A stretch of DNA of 64,000 nt. Source: Adiantum capillus-veneris (lineage: Eukaryota > Streptophyta > Polypodiopsida > Polypodiales > Pteridaceae). The stretch covers positions 153,068,445 through 153,132,444 of the forward strand of contig CM043950.1 in the NCBI GenBank assembly GCA_014529385.2. Reading direction: 5' to 3'. Below, piece by piece: positions 20,701 through 32,207 of the stretch. The translations under genes were made by a program, and so were the position numbers. Position 1 is the stretch's first letter. Each line of letters begins with the position of its first letter. Under the pieces are notes generated by a model. It was not told the origin of the DNA. It saw only the letters and a program-made list of their open reading frames with translations, and ran no database searches.

Positions 20701-22435
20701 AATCAAAATGCTCCTGGCAGTGTTGCAAGAAACGTGGCAACAACGATGTTCATGATCAATCAAACCCTACAACTAAGTTTTCATTACTTATTGTCTTAGC
20801 ATGATGCTTGGTTTTATTTTTTTCTGTGTATAGAATCGTTATGTAATTCAATTATAATAAGATTAGCTTAATTTAGAGTTTAATTTATTAGATAAATTAG
20901 CCTATAGCAAAGAAGAAGATTATAGAAGAAGGGGAAAGCAAAAGAAGATTCAAAAATCTTTTCCTCTTTGTATTTGCTTGACGTAGTAATCTTCAGATTA
21001 CAGAAGGGATATAGGAATTTATGTATATAGAATAAAGGACTAGAAGTTTTGACATACGAGCCCAATCTACGAGAGACGAAGCAAGACTTTTTGTGTAAAA
21101 CAATCTTCTGTGACACAATATGAAGAACTTGTGACAACTGCATGCAAATAGTTTCTGGGTTAGAGGAAGTGGTAGAAGAATTTGAGCGTCTTTAATAGCC
21201 CCAAAATCTCATTATGTGAAGAAGGAGAAGACACCATGATAGTGGGAAACATCCCCAAGCGACCTTAGATCAACAACAAAGAGCATAGAAATTCTAAAGT
21301 TGTGGTAGGGGAATTGACGAGCGCTAAGGCATAGCACCTGCCACCATAAACGGTGCTCCAACCACCAACCTATCCTCAATGTCCTGCATGTAGCCAGCAT
21401 CTTCTACAACCATCAGTGTCCCCCGGGCAACTGAAATTACTCTTGGAGCTTCAACTTTCCACCTGCGGTACAGGTTGAAAGGTGGTAGTGTCGTTGAACT
21501 ATACTACAGCCTCACTTTTGATAGCACTCATTACCTGCTTACTTTTGCGTGGTTAGGCCTTTGACACACACCCTACATGCCATCCACCCACCATCCTCCT
21601 CAACCATCGGAATCGACTGCCAACCATCTCACACGCATCTACAACCTTGCCAGCCAAGAACACACACACATGAGTTGATCTGATCGGCGATGTTAAGCCT
21701 TACCCGCAGGCCAACTCCCAACCAGACGTCCTCCAAATCTCCAACCGCCATGCAATTCACCAATACTCACGAAGTATGACCTGCAGTTCCCTTACTTCGC
21801 ATGAGTTTGCCCCTCCGGATCAGACCCTTAATCGAACACCTTAGATCAACTCGCCCATTGACTAATACATACTTTCTCTAGTTGTGTTGGATGGCTGCAT
21901 GCGTAGTACCGTCACCCAAGGCTGCATGAGCCAACTTCCACTCCTCGTGAGGCTCGCACTAAACCCCAGCTCAAGCCCACACAATATAGCACTGCGCATG
22001 TAGAAAAGACTTGTGATCGTGACGGCCACCTTCCCTCAACCACTCGATGTTAGGTGCAGCAGGTCACATGTGCTTTATGCCCATGCTATAATAGAATGTC
22101 TGGGCTATGTTGTATATCCTCCATCACACCCTCTCTCAACCAATGCTTTCTCTCACTCAAGCAACCGCCGCCCACAGATCTCCCTTTTGTGTCTCTCCCA
22201 TGCTTGCCACTATCCAGTGGTCATGCGGTACAATTCATCTCTCCCTTTCTCTCTCTCGCTCTCTAGTTGCTACACATACACACACATAATATCTTGGTCA
22301 GCTCGCCCCCCCCCCCCCCCCCCCCCCCACTCACCAGACGGTCCCGCTGGTCTCGTCTCTGGACCTATGACTTCCTTTGCTTAGATTTATGAGGCACTTG
22401 ACGCTCTCTCCCGTTTCTTGGATCCTACAAACTGG
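20701..22435. other. Stretch without recognisable gene; poly-C tract
   Basis: After the Met primer site I see no gag or pol. The sequence is CA- and CT-rich from about 21420; a run of 23 cytosines lies at 22306-22328. If LTR-H is an element, this is the left part of its interior. Confidence 0.5.
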
Positions 22436-23478
22436 TGAGGCGGTCCGGGGCGGGCAACAAGAGAGGCGACCTCTAAACACACCTCAAGGCTCCCATGCTG
22501 TTCAATTGGGGATGGGGAAACCAAAAGCACAACACAACAACAAACCCACATCCAAACCCAAACAAGATAGGGACACCACCTAGTTATGGTATGCGAACTA
22601 GAACGCAAGAGAGATTTTGTCACAACCAAGAAGATGCACCACAAAATACACACAAGCAACCTCACACCAAGACACACACAAAATGGACCAGAGAGAGCTA
22701 GAGCAAAGGGAAGAGAGAGAGGAATGGATATTGCGTAATACCTTATTTGTGACTTGCAAATGGAGATAATTTGTTATGATGCTATCATAGAACTTGTACA
22801 AAACTAACTCAATGCTTAATGAATGCTAAACATTGCCAACACACACACACATTGTCTTAGGGTGTGGGAGACCTCTCACCACAAGACCCTCTTACAATGG
22901 ATACAAAATTGGCAATGAAAACACACTAAAACACTTTTTAAAACAAAATCAAACGTTAGAAACTCAAAATACACAAGTCACCTTGAATTCACCAAAGCGT
23001 ATTGCACAAGTGGAAGGATGAAGATTTGAACGTCGAGTCATGTCTTTGATGCACCAAACCTCAATTTATTGATGATGGAGGAACATATATGATAGTGGTT
23101 TTGAGATTTTGAACTCATGCTCTCTCACTTGCAATGTGTAGCTTGAAAGCTTCTCTCACACCAAAAGTGAAGCTCACAAAGTGGTTGCTACGCCTAAGTC
23201 TCTCCTCACGCATAGAGTGTTGGGGTGCTATGTGAGATATTGCAGATTCTTTACAACAAGAAGAGGGGCCTATTTATAGGTTGGAGACCTCTCATTAAGA
23301 TTATTAAAAATCCTAATTTACAAGCTAACAAATGACAGTTATGATTTTTTTTGAATATCAAAACATTGCAGGCCTTCTTTGTCTGCTTGAGTCATGGATG
23401 TGGGCTCAAAAGAGAGCATTATTTATGGTAGATAAGGTGAAAGTAGAGTTTTAAGGAAGGAGAGAGAGAGAGAGATAG

Positions 23479-23520
<42 letters not shown>

Positions 23521-25130
23521 TTACTATGCACATGTCTTGAGGTGAGGTGTCTTTTATGGTTAGGTCAATGGCTATTTTGTGTTAGTATGTTAGTGATTAT
23601 TGTTAGTAATCACTAGAAAGTTAACGATATATTTACAATGGGTAGAATGAGGTGAATGGTTGAATGAAGTGAGGAAATCCTTGTGATGGTGAAGCTTGAA
23701 GAAGTTTTAAACTTACTTGTGTAGGGTTCTCAAAGTGACTCTCAATCCTCTTCTTCTTCTTCTCTTCTTTATGCCACCACCGTCAAGGTTGATTATCGCG
23801 ATGAAAATGGTAATTCAGTTGATGATATTTCTCAATTTGTAGAGGTTAAGCATGGTTTACATGCTGAATTTTATGTATATAGAGAAGGGGTAAGATGGAA
23901 TTGTACTTTGGAAGTAATAGAGAGAGGCATAGAGATGGTGTATGTACATGTAGAGCTCATATGAGAGTTATGGAAGTAAGAGGGGAGGTTAATGGTGAAC
24001 AAGGTGAGAGAAACCATGGAAGGTGCAGGTTTGAGTGAGGTATTTAGAGAAATGAGAGAGAGAGAGAGAGAGTGTGTGTGTGTGTAGAAGTGTGGAAAGA
24101 GGTGAGAGAAAACTATGGGCTACTTGTGAGAAAAGTGGGCAGACTGGGGTTCAATCAAAAAATCATACGTCACCGATAGTAGCTACAAAAATTATAAATT
24201 TTTTTGAGGTGATTATTCAACTCTTGGTCCGCTTTGTGTCTACTAACCACTGCTTCAAATTCAGTGTGGAGATGGATATAAAAAATCCCACCAAAATGCC
24301 TATTGTTCGTCACAAAAAAAATCTTCATTGGCCCCCTTTTTGTTGAATTTGCATATGGCTCCAAACGTGAGTCTCTCCTTGTATTAGAGCATGACCTAAT
24401 TGATTTTTAGGTGTTTGAAAATATGCATGGTTGTGGATTATGCATAGGTATAATATATGGATATAATGAAAAAAAAAACAAGCTAGTATATATAAACAAT
24501 TCATGGAATCTAGAATAGTGTGAGCTATATAAAATAAAAAATAAAAAAAATAAAAAAATATAGGGAATCAAATGAGGAGGTCCCTCATTTGTTTTATTGA
24601 TGTTTATTTATTTACATGAGGTAAGAAAGAGTACCTATAGGAAATAGGAATTTAGTGAAAGGCAATGACTGATGGTGGAAGGTATTTTTGAGGTCTTTCC
24701 TTGGAGTGGGATTCACAAAAAAAATAAGAGAAACTTGCATGAAAATATATTTATATGGAATAAAAAGTATGCAAAATGGTAAGAAAAATTGTGGTAATGG
24801 TGAGTCAATGTACATAGCATACATAAGCAAATAACGCACACCTAGGTAGAAATATTTAAATAAATATCAAAACAATTATGAAAATTCCTTATATATAGGC
24901 CCTATATACAATGCAATATTTACACACAAATGGGCCATAATATATATATATTGCCTCAACTAGCCCAAATTACTAGCTAGCTGAGGGTTTTAAGGAGATA
25001 TGGGAAAAATTCCTAACTCACACACGCCTATGTACAGTGAAAGGGTGAGGATAACCATTGTGTTTGAGTGATTTTGATAGGGTGAGGTATCTCACTATGG
25101 TAATTATGAAGAGCCAAAAAACGGCTATCA
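22436..25130 (-). repeat. RLG-C 3' LTR (uninterrupted)
   Basis: 2695 bp. It aligns along its length with 53845-54626 plus 59872-61765 (2671 bp after removing RLC-G and one TTGGG). It holds GA and GATA microsatellites near 23461-23520 and GT/GA runs near 24055-24090. The short frames inside it (for example 24074-24346) also occur in the other LTR and have no domain. Confidence 0.93.
23271..23278 (-). promoter_or_regulatory. TATA box of RLG-C LTR (3' copy)
   Basis: On the minus strand the sequence reads CCTATAAATAGGCCCC, a strong plant TATA box. The same motif is conserved in the 5' LTR at 59929-59922. Transcription would run leftward toward the element interior from the 5' LTR. Confidence 0.7.
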
Positions 25131-25437
25131 TTTGTCCATTTGCAAGCACTATTTGCCTCAGGCCATGCACCAACCTTCTATTTCCATTTACCTGACAATT
25201 GTGAGAGCTTTTACACCAATGTTGGACATCCACACGCAAGCTTGGCCAAACATATCCCGCAAGCAGAATCTTCTTCATGGTTAATTCTTGGGCAAAATGA
25301 CCACCACATGCCTCTTCATGCAAACCTTTTAGAATGGCTGGAATTTCCTCGATAGTTGGTACTCTTCTGCACACCTGATCTTTTCCTCTTTGATAGAGGG
25401 AGTCTTCTAGGAAGAGATAGAAACTTGCCTTCTTCAT
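25131..25437 (-). pseudogene. RLG-C integrase, zinc-binding part only
   Basis: VCRRVPTIEEIPAILKGLHE, then EEACGGHFAQELTMKK and VQHWCKSSHNCQVNG correspond to the HHCC domain, aligned with RLG-E HEGVCGGHFAQEITSRK. After RRLVHG the sequence meets the 3' LTR within about 60 bases: the DDE core and C-terminus, more than 1 kb in RLG-E, are deleted. Confidence 0.85.
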
Positions 25438-26312
25438 GAGTCTCCTCTTTTGAGCTTTTGTGAAGTCTGTGGAAACTCGCCCTCCAAAATGTAGCCAATA
25501 ATGGGAGCCAATGACTCCAATCCCTGGTATCTTTGTTGCTTGACAACTGATGCCACCATGATGACCTACACTTCTTTCTCAACACATGTAACTGCTTGTT
25601 GTGCAAGTAAATCAACATCTTCATTTTGTTTCCTAGGAATATGATATAGTTGCACTTCTTCAAGCTGATTAAACAACCTACAAATGGCATGAACTTTTGT
25701 CCTTAATCTTTCATTCTTGCATGTCCAAATGCCTAAAATCTGCTTCACAATGAGAAGTGCATCCCCCTTTACCATGAGACGTTGTATACCTTGGCCAATG
25801 CACATCTTTAAACCATGAAGTAGTGTGTCATATTCTGCTTCATTGTTGCTAGTTGAACCTGGTAGATTGACCTTCTCTTTCATGACCGCCTCTTCACTTG
25901 GGTTGAGCAACACTAGCCCTCCCCCTGCTTTTCCTGTGGTTCGTCGTAAAGCTCCATCAAAGAACAAGGTAAACGAATTAGGAATAATTTTTGGTGGTGG
26001 CAATGGTAGGGTCTTTACTTCAGGCACCTTAATTTCCTTCTCATGTACCCTATAAGTGAGAGTCCCTGCCAATTGTGCATGCACACTATCTTCTACCTTG
26101 AAAGAGTATTGGAACTCTTGCAACTCCATCATCCACTTTGAGATCATAGTACTAAGATTCATTTGAGATGACACCCAAGGGAACAAATTTTCTACAGTGA
26201 GGATTACAAAAGGTTTTGGTAGCAAGTAGGATGTAAACTTTCTCACCGCCGCAAACATGAGAGAAAGCATCATGACTTCTGCCTCGGTGTATCCTCTCTC
26301 CAAGGCATTCAT
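25438..26312 (-). pseudogene. RLG-C RNase H and second (RVT_3-like) RNase H
   Basis: The frame 26312-25566 starts in the connection and first RNase H (LPKPFVILTVENLFPWV, VEDSVHAQLAGTLTYR) and continues into a second domain: FTLFFDGALRRTTGKAGGGL, SNNEAEYDTLLHGLKMCIGQ, KGDALLIVKQILGIWTCKN and HIPRKQNEDVDLLAQQA. FDG, NEAEY, GDA and the late D fit the D-E-D-D set. The rest of the interval links to integrase in another frame. This domain order marks Tat-lineage elements. Confidence 0.85.
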
Positions 26313-27262
26313 GACCCTACTAGCAGAATAGATGGATCACATCCTGGTACTGTAGGGATCCTGTTGTAGCAAAAGATCACCAATTGTTTCTTTCCCAAAA
26401 CTATATCTAACAAAGAATGTGTACTCCCAACAAGAAGGTACGAGTGTTGGTAGCTCTGACAGAATGACTTTGATGTTACAAAGTTATTCTGCAAGCTCAT
26501 CAAACCAAACAAACTCGACTTGTTGTGTCAATTTTTGCAAAGGGTGAAGTAACTCTGAGGCTAAGTGAATGAAGCATGACATATACCTCACCTTTTGAAT
26601 GAATGAGATGACCTCCTAAAGACTCTTCGGTGACGGTAACTCAATAAGAGCCTTTGACTTTGAAGGATCCACCTCAATGCCTTTGTAAGAAACTTTGTGA
26701 CCAAGCAAGATCACTTCATCCTCACTTATGTGGCACTTGTCTGGATCGAGTTGACCTCCCATGTAGTAGAGTGGTCAAACCCTCTTCTACCCTTTGTAGA
26801 TGTAATGATTTTGAGCTATAAATGGAAAAATCATCAATAAAAACCCTAATGGACTTTCCAAAGAATGCTTGAAACACCATGTTCATGAAGCGTTGGAAAG
26901 TTGCAGGAGCATTTGTTAGGCCAAATGGCATGACTCTGAAAGCATAACAACTCCAAGGAGTGATGAAGGTTGTTTTCAATTGATCCTCCAATGCAATCCC
27001 TATTTGAAAGTAACCGTAGTAGCCATCACACTATGTACTTCTTGTGACTAGCTACCTCATGAAATGGGAGGGGAAAATGATCTCTTTTTATTGCCTCATT
27101 TAGTGGACGGTAATCCACACGCACCCTCCACTTGTTGTTTTTCTTGGGAGTGATAACAACGGGAGAGACCCATCCTGAATTCTCCACTAGATAAATGAAA
27201 CCTGATGTTAGAAGCTTTCTTACCTCCTTGAGTAAAGCCTGCTCCTTGATGACTCCTAGCCT
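26313..27262 (-). pseudogene. RLG-C reverse transcriptase, broken
   Basis: SGWVSPVVITPKKNNKWRVR is at about 27190-27130; a stop and frame change near 27030 precede the next piece 26991-26722, which has CYAFRVMPFGLTNAPATFQR and the catalytic RVFIDDFSIYSS (about 26838-26803). The thumb and connection follow in other frames down to 26313. Compared with RLG-E a short stretch (QDEILNEV) is missing before the break. Confidence 0.85.
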
Positions 27263-28461
27263 TCATAGCTTTTGAGCCTTAGGTGTGGCCGCTGGCTTTA
27301 GCTCGGTCTTGTGTTGAACATCATCTACTCCAAGAACTTCGGTGTAGTCTTTAGCAAAAAGCCTAGGAAATTTCCTTAACGCACCTTTGAACTCCTCTCT
27401 TTCATCCTTTGTAAGTGTTGTAGACAACATACCTTCTAACATTCCTTCATCTTCCACATTTTGTTTCTCTTGGGAACTTATCTCCTCCAAACCTTGACAA
27501 GAGGTCTTTTGGTTGTTTTGATATAACCTTACCCCCATGACTTCGATGAAAGACTCCACCTCCATAGTGCTACCACTACCTTCTTCTTTTGAAGTGCTAT
27601 CAGTCCACTTTTCCTCCGTCCACTTTGCGATGATTCTTCATGGAGCTCCTCTTAACGCCGCTCCTTCATGTCAAAGACAACCTTCTTATAATTGTCATTC
27701 TTGCAAATCAACTTTTCACTTTCCCAATCCTGCAAAGCTCGCATTTTCATTAGCCATGGTCTTCCTAGGATAAATGGATAGCCACTTCCCTTGGTCAACA
27801 TAACATAAAAATCCACTACCTTCTTAATGCCAAAGGCCTCCACAATTTTTTTTTAACAAATGCCTACACACCTAGCCTTGCTATTGTTTGCCATCTTGAC
27901 TTTGATTTCAAGTGTCTCATGGATGTTCATGCCTAGTCTTTGCATAAGTCTCTTTGTCATGATGCAAATTTGTGCACCCCCATCCACTAGACCTTTCCTA
28001 ACCAATCTTCCTTTGATGTAACAATCTAGCATAGGTGTACTATCATCATTCATTCCAACTTGTGTAATTTTTACAACATGCACGCTCTCTTTTACCTTTC
28101 TCCTAGTGCTAACTGCCCTTGTTAGATCCCTCCTAACTTGTGGACAGAATGCAAGAAATTGAGGCCATGAGATATCAAGACCCTTACCTCTCATGTCTTC
28201 CAACAAGTTATATGGAGCCATATCATGTCCAAGAGGGAAGTCTTGGATGTTGATATGATGTTGAGTCCTCTTGGTTTCCTTGGTCTCCTTTGCCTTCTTT
28301 TCTCGTCCATGATCACTTTGTGATGTGACTCCTACTTTCTCCTTACCTTTTCCACGGCCACGCTTAATGCCATTTGCTTCCATGTCCACCTCATTGGAAT
28401 TTTTCACCTCTACCACATGCACATTTGGGTCTGGCAAAGTGGAACTCCTTCCACTCCTCAT
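27263..28461 (-). pseudogene. RLG-C protease and linker to RT
   Basis: Frame 28461-27853 reads FPLGHDMAPYNLLEDMRGKG and then GRLVRKGLVDGGAQICIMTK, the retropepsin-like active-site region (VDGGA; the usual form is DSGA or DTGA). The frame breaks near 27850 in a run of T; the rest of the fold continues in 27843-27652 (SGYPFILGRPWLMKMRALQD). The acidic linker 27565-27263 ends TELKPAATPKAQKL, just before RT. RLG-E has the same layout with VDGGAEICVMT. Confidence 0.85.
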
Positions 28462-28502
28462 GGAGGTGGTCTTGCTCCATTTGGCCTTTGTAGAAGCCGT
28501 GG

Positions 28503-29483
28503 TTACTGACTAGTTCCTTCACCTACATTCATCACTGGGTAATTCAAATTAGGTCTCCCTGGCTCCCCACGGGGCCAAGGACAATTATACATCCCATGTC
28601 CAGACTCTCCGCAATTACAACATTGCAAGACTCTCCTAGGTCGTGGATCTCGCTCTTCAGAATTCTTTGCTTGTCCCTTTGGACCTACAGCTTGTGCAAG
28701 GTGAATTGACAGGCTGCTTAAAGATTCATTTAACTTCTCAATCACTTTTGCCGTTACCTCAGGAAGCTCCCTAGATGTCGATGTTGGTGACTTACCTTTG
28801 GGTCTAAGACCTTCTATTGGAACCTCTCCCCTTAGGCACTTGAGTTCCATATACTTTTTGGAAGCTCTAATTTCAGCTGCATCATAGGTGGCAGGTGCAT
28901 CCACCTCCATGTTTACCTTAAGATCAGGAAAGAATCCAGCTTTGAACGTCTCCTTTTTTAGAAATACTACACCATCACCAGGGTTAGCAACATTTCGTAT
29001 CCATAGAGCCCAAAGACGTAGAATCTCTCGCTTGTATCTTTTTGCTTATGAGAAACAATGTATTGCCATAGTTTTTGAGTGTTTTGGGGATTAAAGAAGT
29101 ATCTCTTGAAACGGTTCAAAACTTCGGTTAGCAACATTTCGTATCCATAGAGCCCAAAGAAGTAGAAACTCTCGCTTGTACAAGTAGTAGTCATCTAAAT
29201 CTTTTTGCTTATGAGAAACAATGTCTTGCCATAGTTTTTGAGTGTTTTGGGGATCAAAGAAGTATCTCTTGAAACGGTTCAAAACTTCAGTGTAATCATC
29301 CTTAACTTCCTCATGCAAAGAGTCAAACCAAGTGCTAGCATCTTTCCTAAGGACCACTTCAAACATTTGTACACGGTCTTGATCACTTACTATCCTCTTG
29401 ATATGGAAAGACATCTTGAAATTCACTAAAAATAATTCTACATCCTCTACGAGCTCTCCAAAGAAAAGAGGATATCCATACAT
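28503..29483 (-). pseudogene. RLG-C gag with CCHC knuckle and internal duplication
   Basis: Starts at ATG 29483 (MYGYPLFFGELVEDVELFLV), matching the YPEFHG/FPNFYG start of RLG-D and RLG-E gag. The capsid-like part includes DASTWFDSLHEEVKDDY and FDPQNTQKLWQDIVSHK. A tandem duplication (28983-29288) repeats part of it and breaks the frame. The C-terminal piece 28910-28503 has VIEKLNESLSSLSIHLAQAV and the zinc knuckle CCNCGESGHGMYNCP (about 28622-28580). Confidence 0.88.
28983..29288 (-). repeat. Tandem duplication in RLG-C gag
   Basis: GTTAGCAACATTTCGTATCC begins at 28983 and 29127 (offset 144). The left unit lacks an 18-bp stretch (CAAGTAGTAGTCATCTAA) present in the right unit and carries a few substitutions. 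Confidence 0.9.
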
Positions 29484-29581
29484 TTAGTGTTGGCTTTCCA
29501 TTGAATTGATTTCAAAGTGACGCACACTGTTTTTTCCTTAAAAAGATTTATGCAATAATGTTTTCTAAATTGCAATTTGTT

Positions 29582-29800
29582 CTACAACAGAATAAAAATA
29601 TGCACATCAAATGATCTATGATAATCAACAAGAGGCAGGATGACAGGGTTTGGTGATGCAAGAATTTCTCCTACTCTTTGGGCACCAAACATGAACACCA
29701 TACATTGTTGAAAATGGATCTTTCTACTAACTGCAACATTTATTCTAATGTGTGGAGTGAAATGGAAGGGAAAAACCTCTATTCCTGGGCCATTATCCAT
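29582..29800 (-). CDS. Leader small protein, RLG-C copy b (72 aa)
   Basis: Uninterrupted 72-codon gene, ATG 29800 to stop 29584-29582, 98 bases before gag. It contains VFPFHFTPHIRINV, KIHFQQ, MFGAQRVGEILASPNP, VILPLVDYHRSFDV and ends IFILL. Related genes sit in the same place in RLG-D (51773-51555) and RLG-E (43399-43626), and a tandem relative (copy a) starts 213 coding bases upstream. Conservation of length and pattern in three families argues that it is a real protein. I do not recognise the family. Hydrophobic beta-like segments dominate; no signal peptide is evident. A capsid-related or accessory role is conceivable but is inference. Confidence 0.7.
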   Translation of the reverse strand: MDNGPGIEVFPFHFTPHIRINVAVSRKIHFQQCMVFMFGAQRVGEILASPNPVILPLVDYHRSFDVHIFILL

Positions 29801-29821
29801 GGTCTATGCATGACCTAATGC

Positions 29822-29901
29822 TTAAAACAAAACAAAAATATAAACGTCCAAACTAAGGTCATACCTAATGAGAGGCAAAATAAAAGGATTTACTGAAGCG
29901 T
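29822..29901 (-). pseudogene. Leader small protein, RLG-C copy a, 3' part
   Basis: Reads ASVNPFILPLIRYDLSLDVY then IFVLF and stop (29824-29822). It is the C-terminal third of a gene whose first part is at 53767-53635. RLG-D split it, and the frame closes when RLG-D and one 4-bp duplication are removed. Only 21 bases separate its stop from the ATG of copy b. Confidence 0.75.
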
Positions 29902-30150
29902 TGTGAGCGGGATGGAAACACACACAACGCCTCTATAATGACCCGCACAAACTCTTGGGATGATACACACACACACACTATGGGGCACCACTCGACTTAC
30001 ACAACCCACCTGGCCGAGACAGACAACACACCGATGGAGTGAGAGGAGAGAGACTACCCATTTACCCACTCCACATAGAGAGACACACACATAGACACCC
30101 AAAAAAACTCAGCTTAAAAGAGGAGAATTTTTTATGTTTAGATACAATTG
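29902..30150 (-). repeat. RLG-D 3' LTR, outer part
   Basis: Begins TGTGAGCGGGATGG in display (the LTR 3' end on minus) and runs to the AATTG duplication of RLC-F at 30146-30150. It matches 52490-52737 of the 5' LTR. Confidence 0.93.
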
Positions 30151-30379
30151 TGTTGGAATTAGGGTTGCAGAGAAACACACAAAGCTTGGAGAAGACAAAG
30201 GAAGCTCAAGGCACACAATAGAGAGTGTGTTACTTAGTGTGCAATGGAAAAAAATAGATAGCCCTAGAGTGATGGGCGTATATACAATGCACGGGGGAAA
30301 AAACCTCCTAAAGAGGGAATAAATGCCCCGGTGGTCCTAGTGCGTTCACACACATCACTACCACATGTATATGGTAACA
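30151..30379 (-). repeat. RLC-F 3' LTR
   Basis: TGTTGGAATTAGGG...ATATGGTAACA, 229 bp in display orientation. A TATATAC motif in GTATATACAATGC near 30279 could be the TATA element. The adjoining polypurine tract is AATCCCCCC (30380-30388), purine-rich on the minus strand. Confidence 0.95.
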
Positions 30380-30459
30380 AATCCCCCCTGGAGTGATGCG
30401 GTGAATGAGAGCTGGCACATGAGTAAAGGGAAGTGCCATGCCGTGAGGACAGGATCAGT

Positions 30460-32133
30460 CTATAAAGGGGAGTAAGCCCAAAGCTTTGCGGAAAGCTTCA
30501 AGATTTTCACGAGACAATGCCTTTGTGAAAGATCTGCAAGGTTGTCCTGTGTTGGCACATAAGCCAAGCTGATCTCTCCTGCTGAGAGCCTCTCTCTGAC
30601 ATAGTGGTAATGCACCTCAATGTGCTTTGTGCGAGCATGAAAAACTGGGTTCCTCACAACTGCTAATGCGCTCTGATTGTCAGTGTAGATAGTATTGGCA
30701 GTGTCCTGTCCAACATCCAAATCATCCATAAGGCGTCTGAGCCATACACACTCAACCGTAGCTATGAAGACTACCCTGTACTCAGCCTCACAACTCGAAG
30801 TGGCCACAGTAGGTTGCTTCTTGCTCAACCATGATATACATGAACTGCCAAGCATGAAACAAAAACCACTTGTGGACACTCGCGTGTCAAAATAACCAGC
30901 CCAATCTGAGTCCGAAAAAGCATGTAAGTCTGGCGGCAATGATCCCCCCTTGGGATAAAACAAGCCAAGATGTAAAGTGCCACTAAGGTAGCGGAAAATC
31001 CTCTTGACAACCTGCCAATGCTTAGACCCTGGGCTATGCATACATCTGCTGACCTGTGAGACTGCAAACTGAATATCCGGCCTCGTGTTGCATACATAAA
31101 TGAGCCAGCCAACAGCAGTTTGGTAAAGAGTGACATCAGCAGGATCGCCAGCATCATGTAGACTCGACTTCAAACCTGTTTCCATGGGAGTGGCAATAGG
31201 TTTGCAATCCTCAAGTCCAAACTTACATAGCAATGTCTCTATGTAAATTTTCTGACACAAGGAAATACCACCATCACATTGCTTAAACTGTATACCCAAG
31301 TAATGATGCAATAGCCCCAAATATTTCATCTTGAAAGTAGCATTCAAATCAGCCTTAAATTCAGCAATATGTCTCTCGATTGGTCTAGTGATCAACAAAT
31401 TGTCAACATAAAGAACCACAATGAGAAGTACATCACCCTCACGCTTTACATTCAATGTGCTTTCTGGTGGACTGTTACGAAAGCCTCGTTTAACCAAATG
31501 AGTGTCAGCTTTCTCATACCAAGCACGAGGAGATTGCTTCCACCCATACAAAGCCTTCTTACATATGCACACTTTGTCCTCTTGTCCTTTTATGACAAAA
31601 CCGCGAGGCTACGTTACATAAACTTCCTCAAATATGTCACCATTCAAGAAAGCAGTAACAATGTCTGATTGATGTACATCCCAACCAAAATGAGCTGCCA
31701 ATGCACATAGAAAATGCACAGTAGTCATACGACAAGTGGGAGCAAAAGTCTCTTCATAATCTATGCCTTTTTGTTGTGCATAACCTTTTGCAACAAGTTG
31801 AGCCTTATGATGATCGATCTCACCATCCGGCTTGCGTTTCAACTTGTAAACCCACTTCGCACCAATGGCCTTTTTGCCAGGAGGCAAATCACATAAAGTC
31901 CACGTGTCATTTTCTATAAGTGCATCATATTCTGATTGCATGGCAGCCATCCAATTTTCTGAATTCTGTGCTTCATGAAAAGACAGAGGCTCCTCAACAT
32001 CATGTAAGCTAGACACAGCCAAAGCATAACAATCTGATGCATAAGATGCATGGCAAAATCCTGAACGAGTACGACTAGAAAAAGGTGCATCCAATTTACT
32101 GTCACGCAAAGTGTGCACCAGACATTTTGGCAT
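30460..32133 (-). pseudogene. RLC-F reverse transcriptase and RNase H
   Basis: RT starts with WVYKLKRKPDGEIDHHKAQL, VAKGYAQQKGIDYEETFAP and FLNGDIFEEVYVT, then a TAG stop (31611-31609) where copia proteins have Gln (QPRGF), an apparent CAG-to-TAG change. The frame continues through CKKALYGWKQSPRAWYEK, the catalytic VVLYVDNLLIT (YVDN instead of YVDD, about 31425-31393) and RNase H (FSDSDWAG, SCISWLSKKQPTVATSSCEA, IYTDNQSALAVVRNPVFHAR). It ends near 30460. The second catalytic Asp of RT is replaced by Asn. Confidence 0.92.
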
Positions 32134-32207
32134 ACCTCTAGCCTGCTCATTTTCAGCCCTTTCCTCATCAAGTACATCATGTACATCTGCATCAGTAATA
32201 GGCTGAT

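Noticed and set aside
24074-24346. Frame repeated at 60699-60965
   Set aside because: It recurs only because both lie in RLG-C LTRs; the reading frame differs by indels and has no domain.
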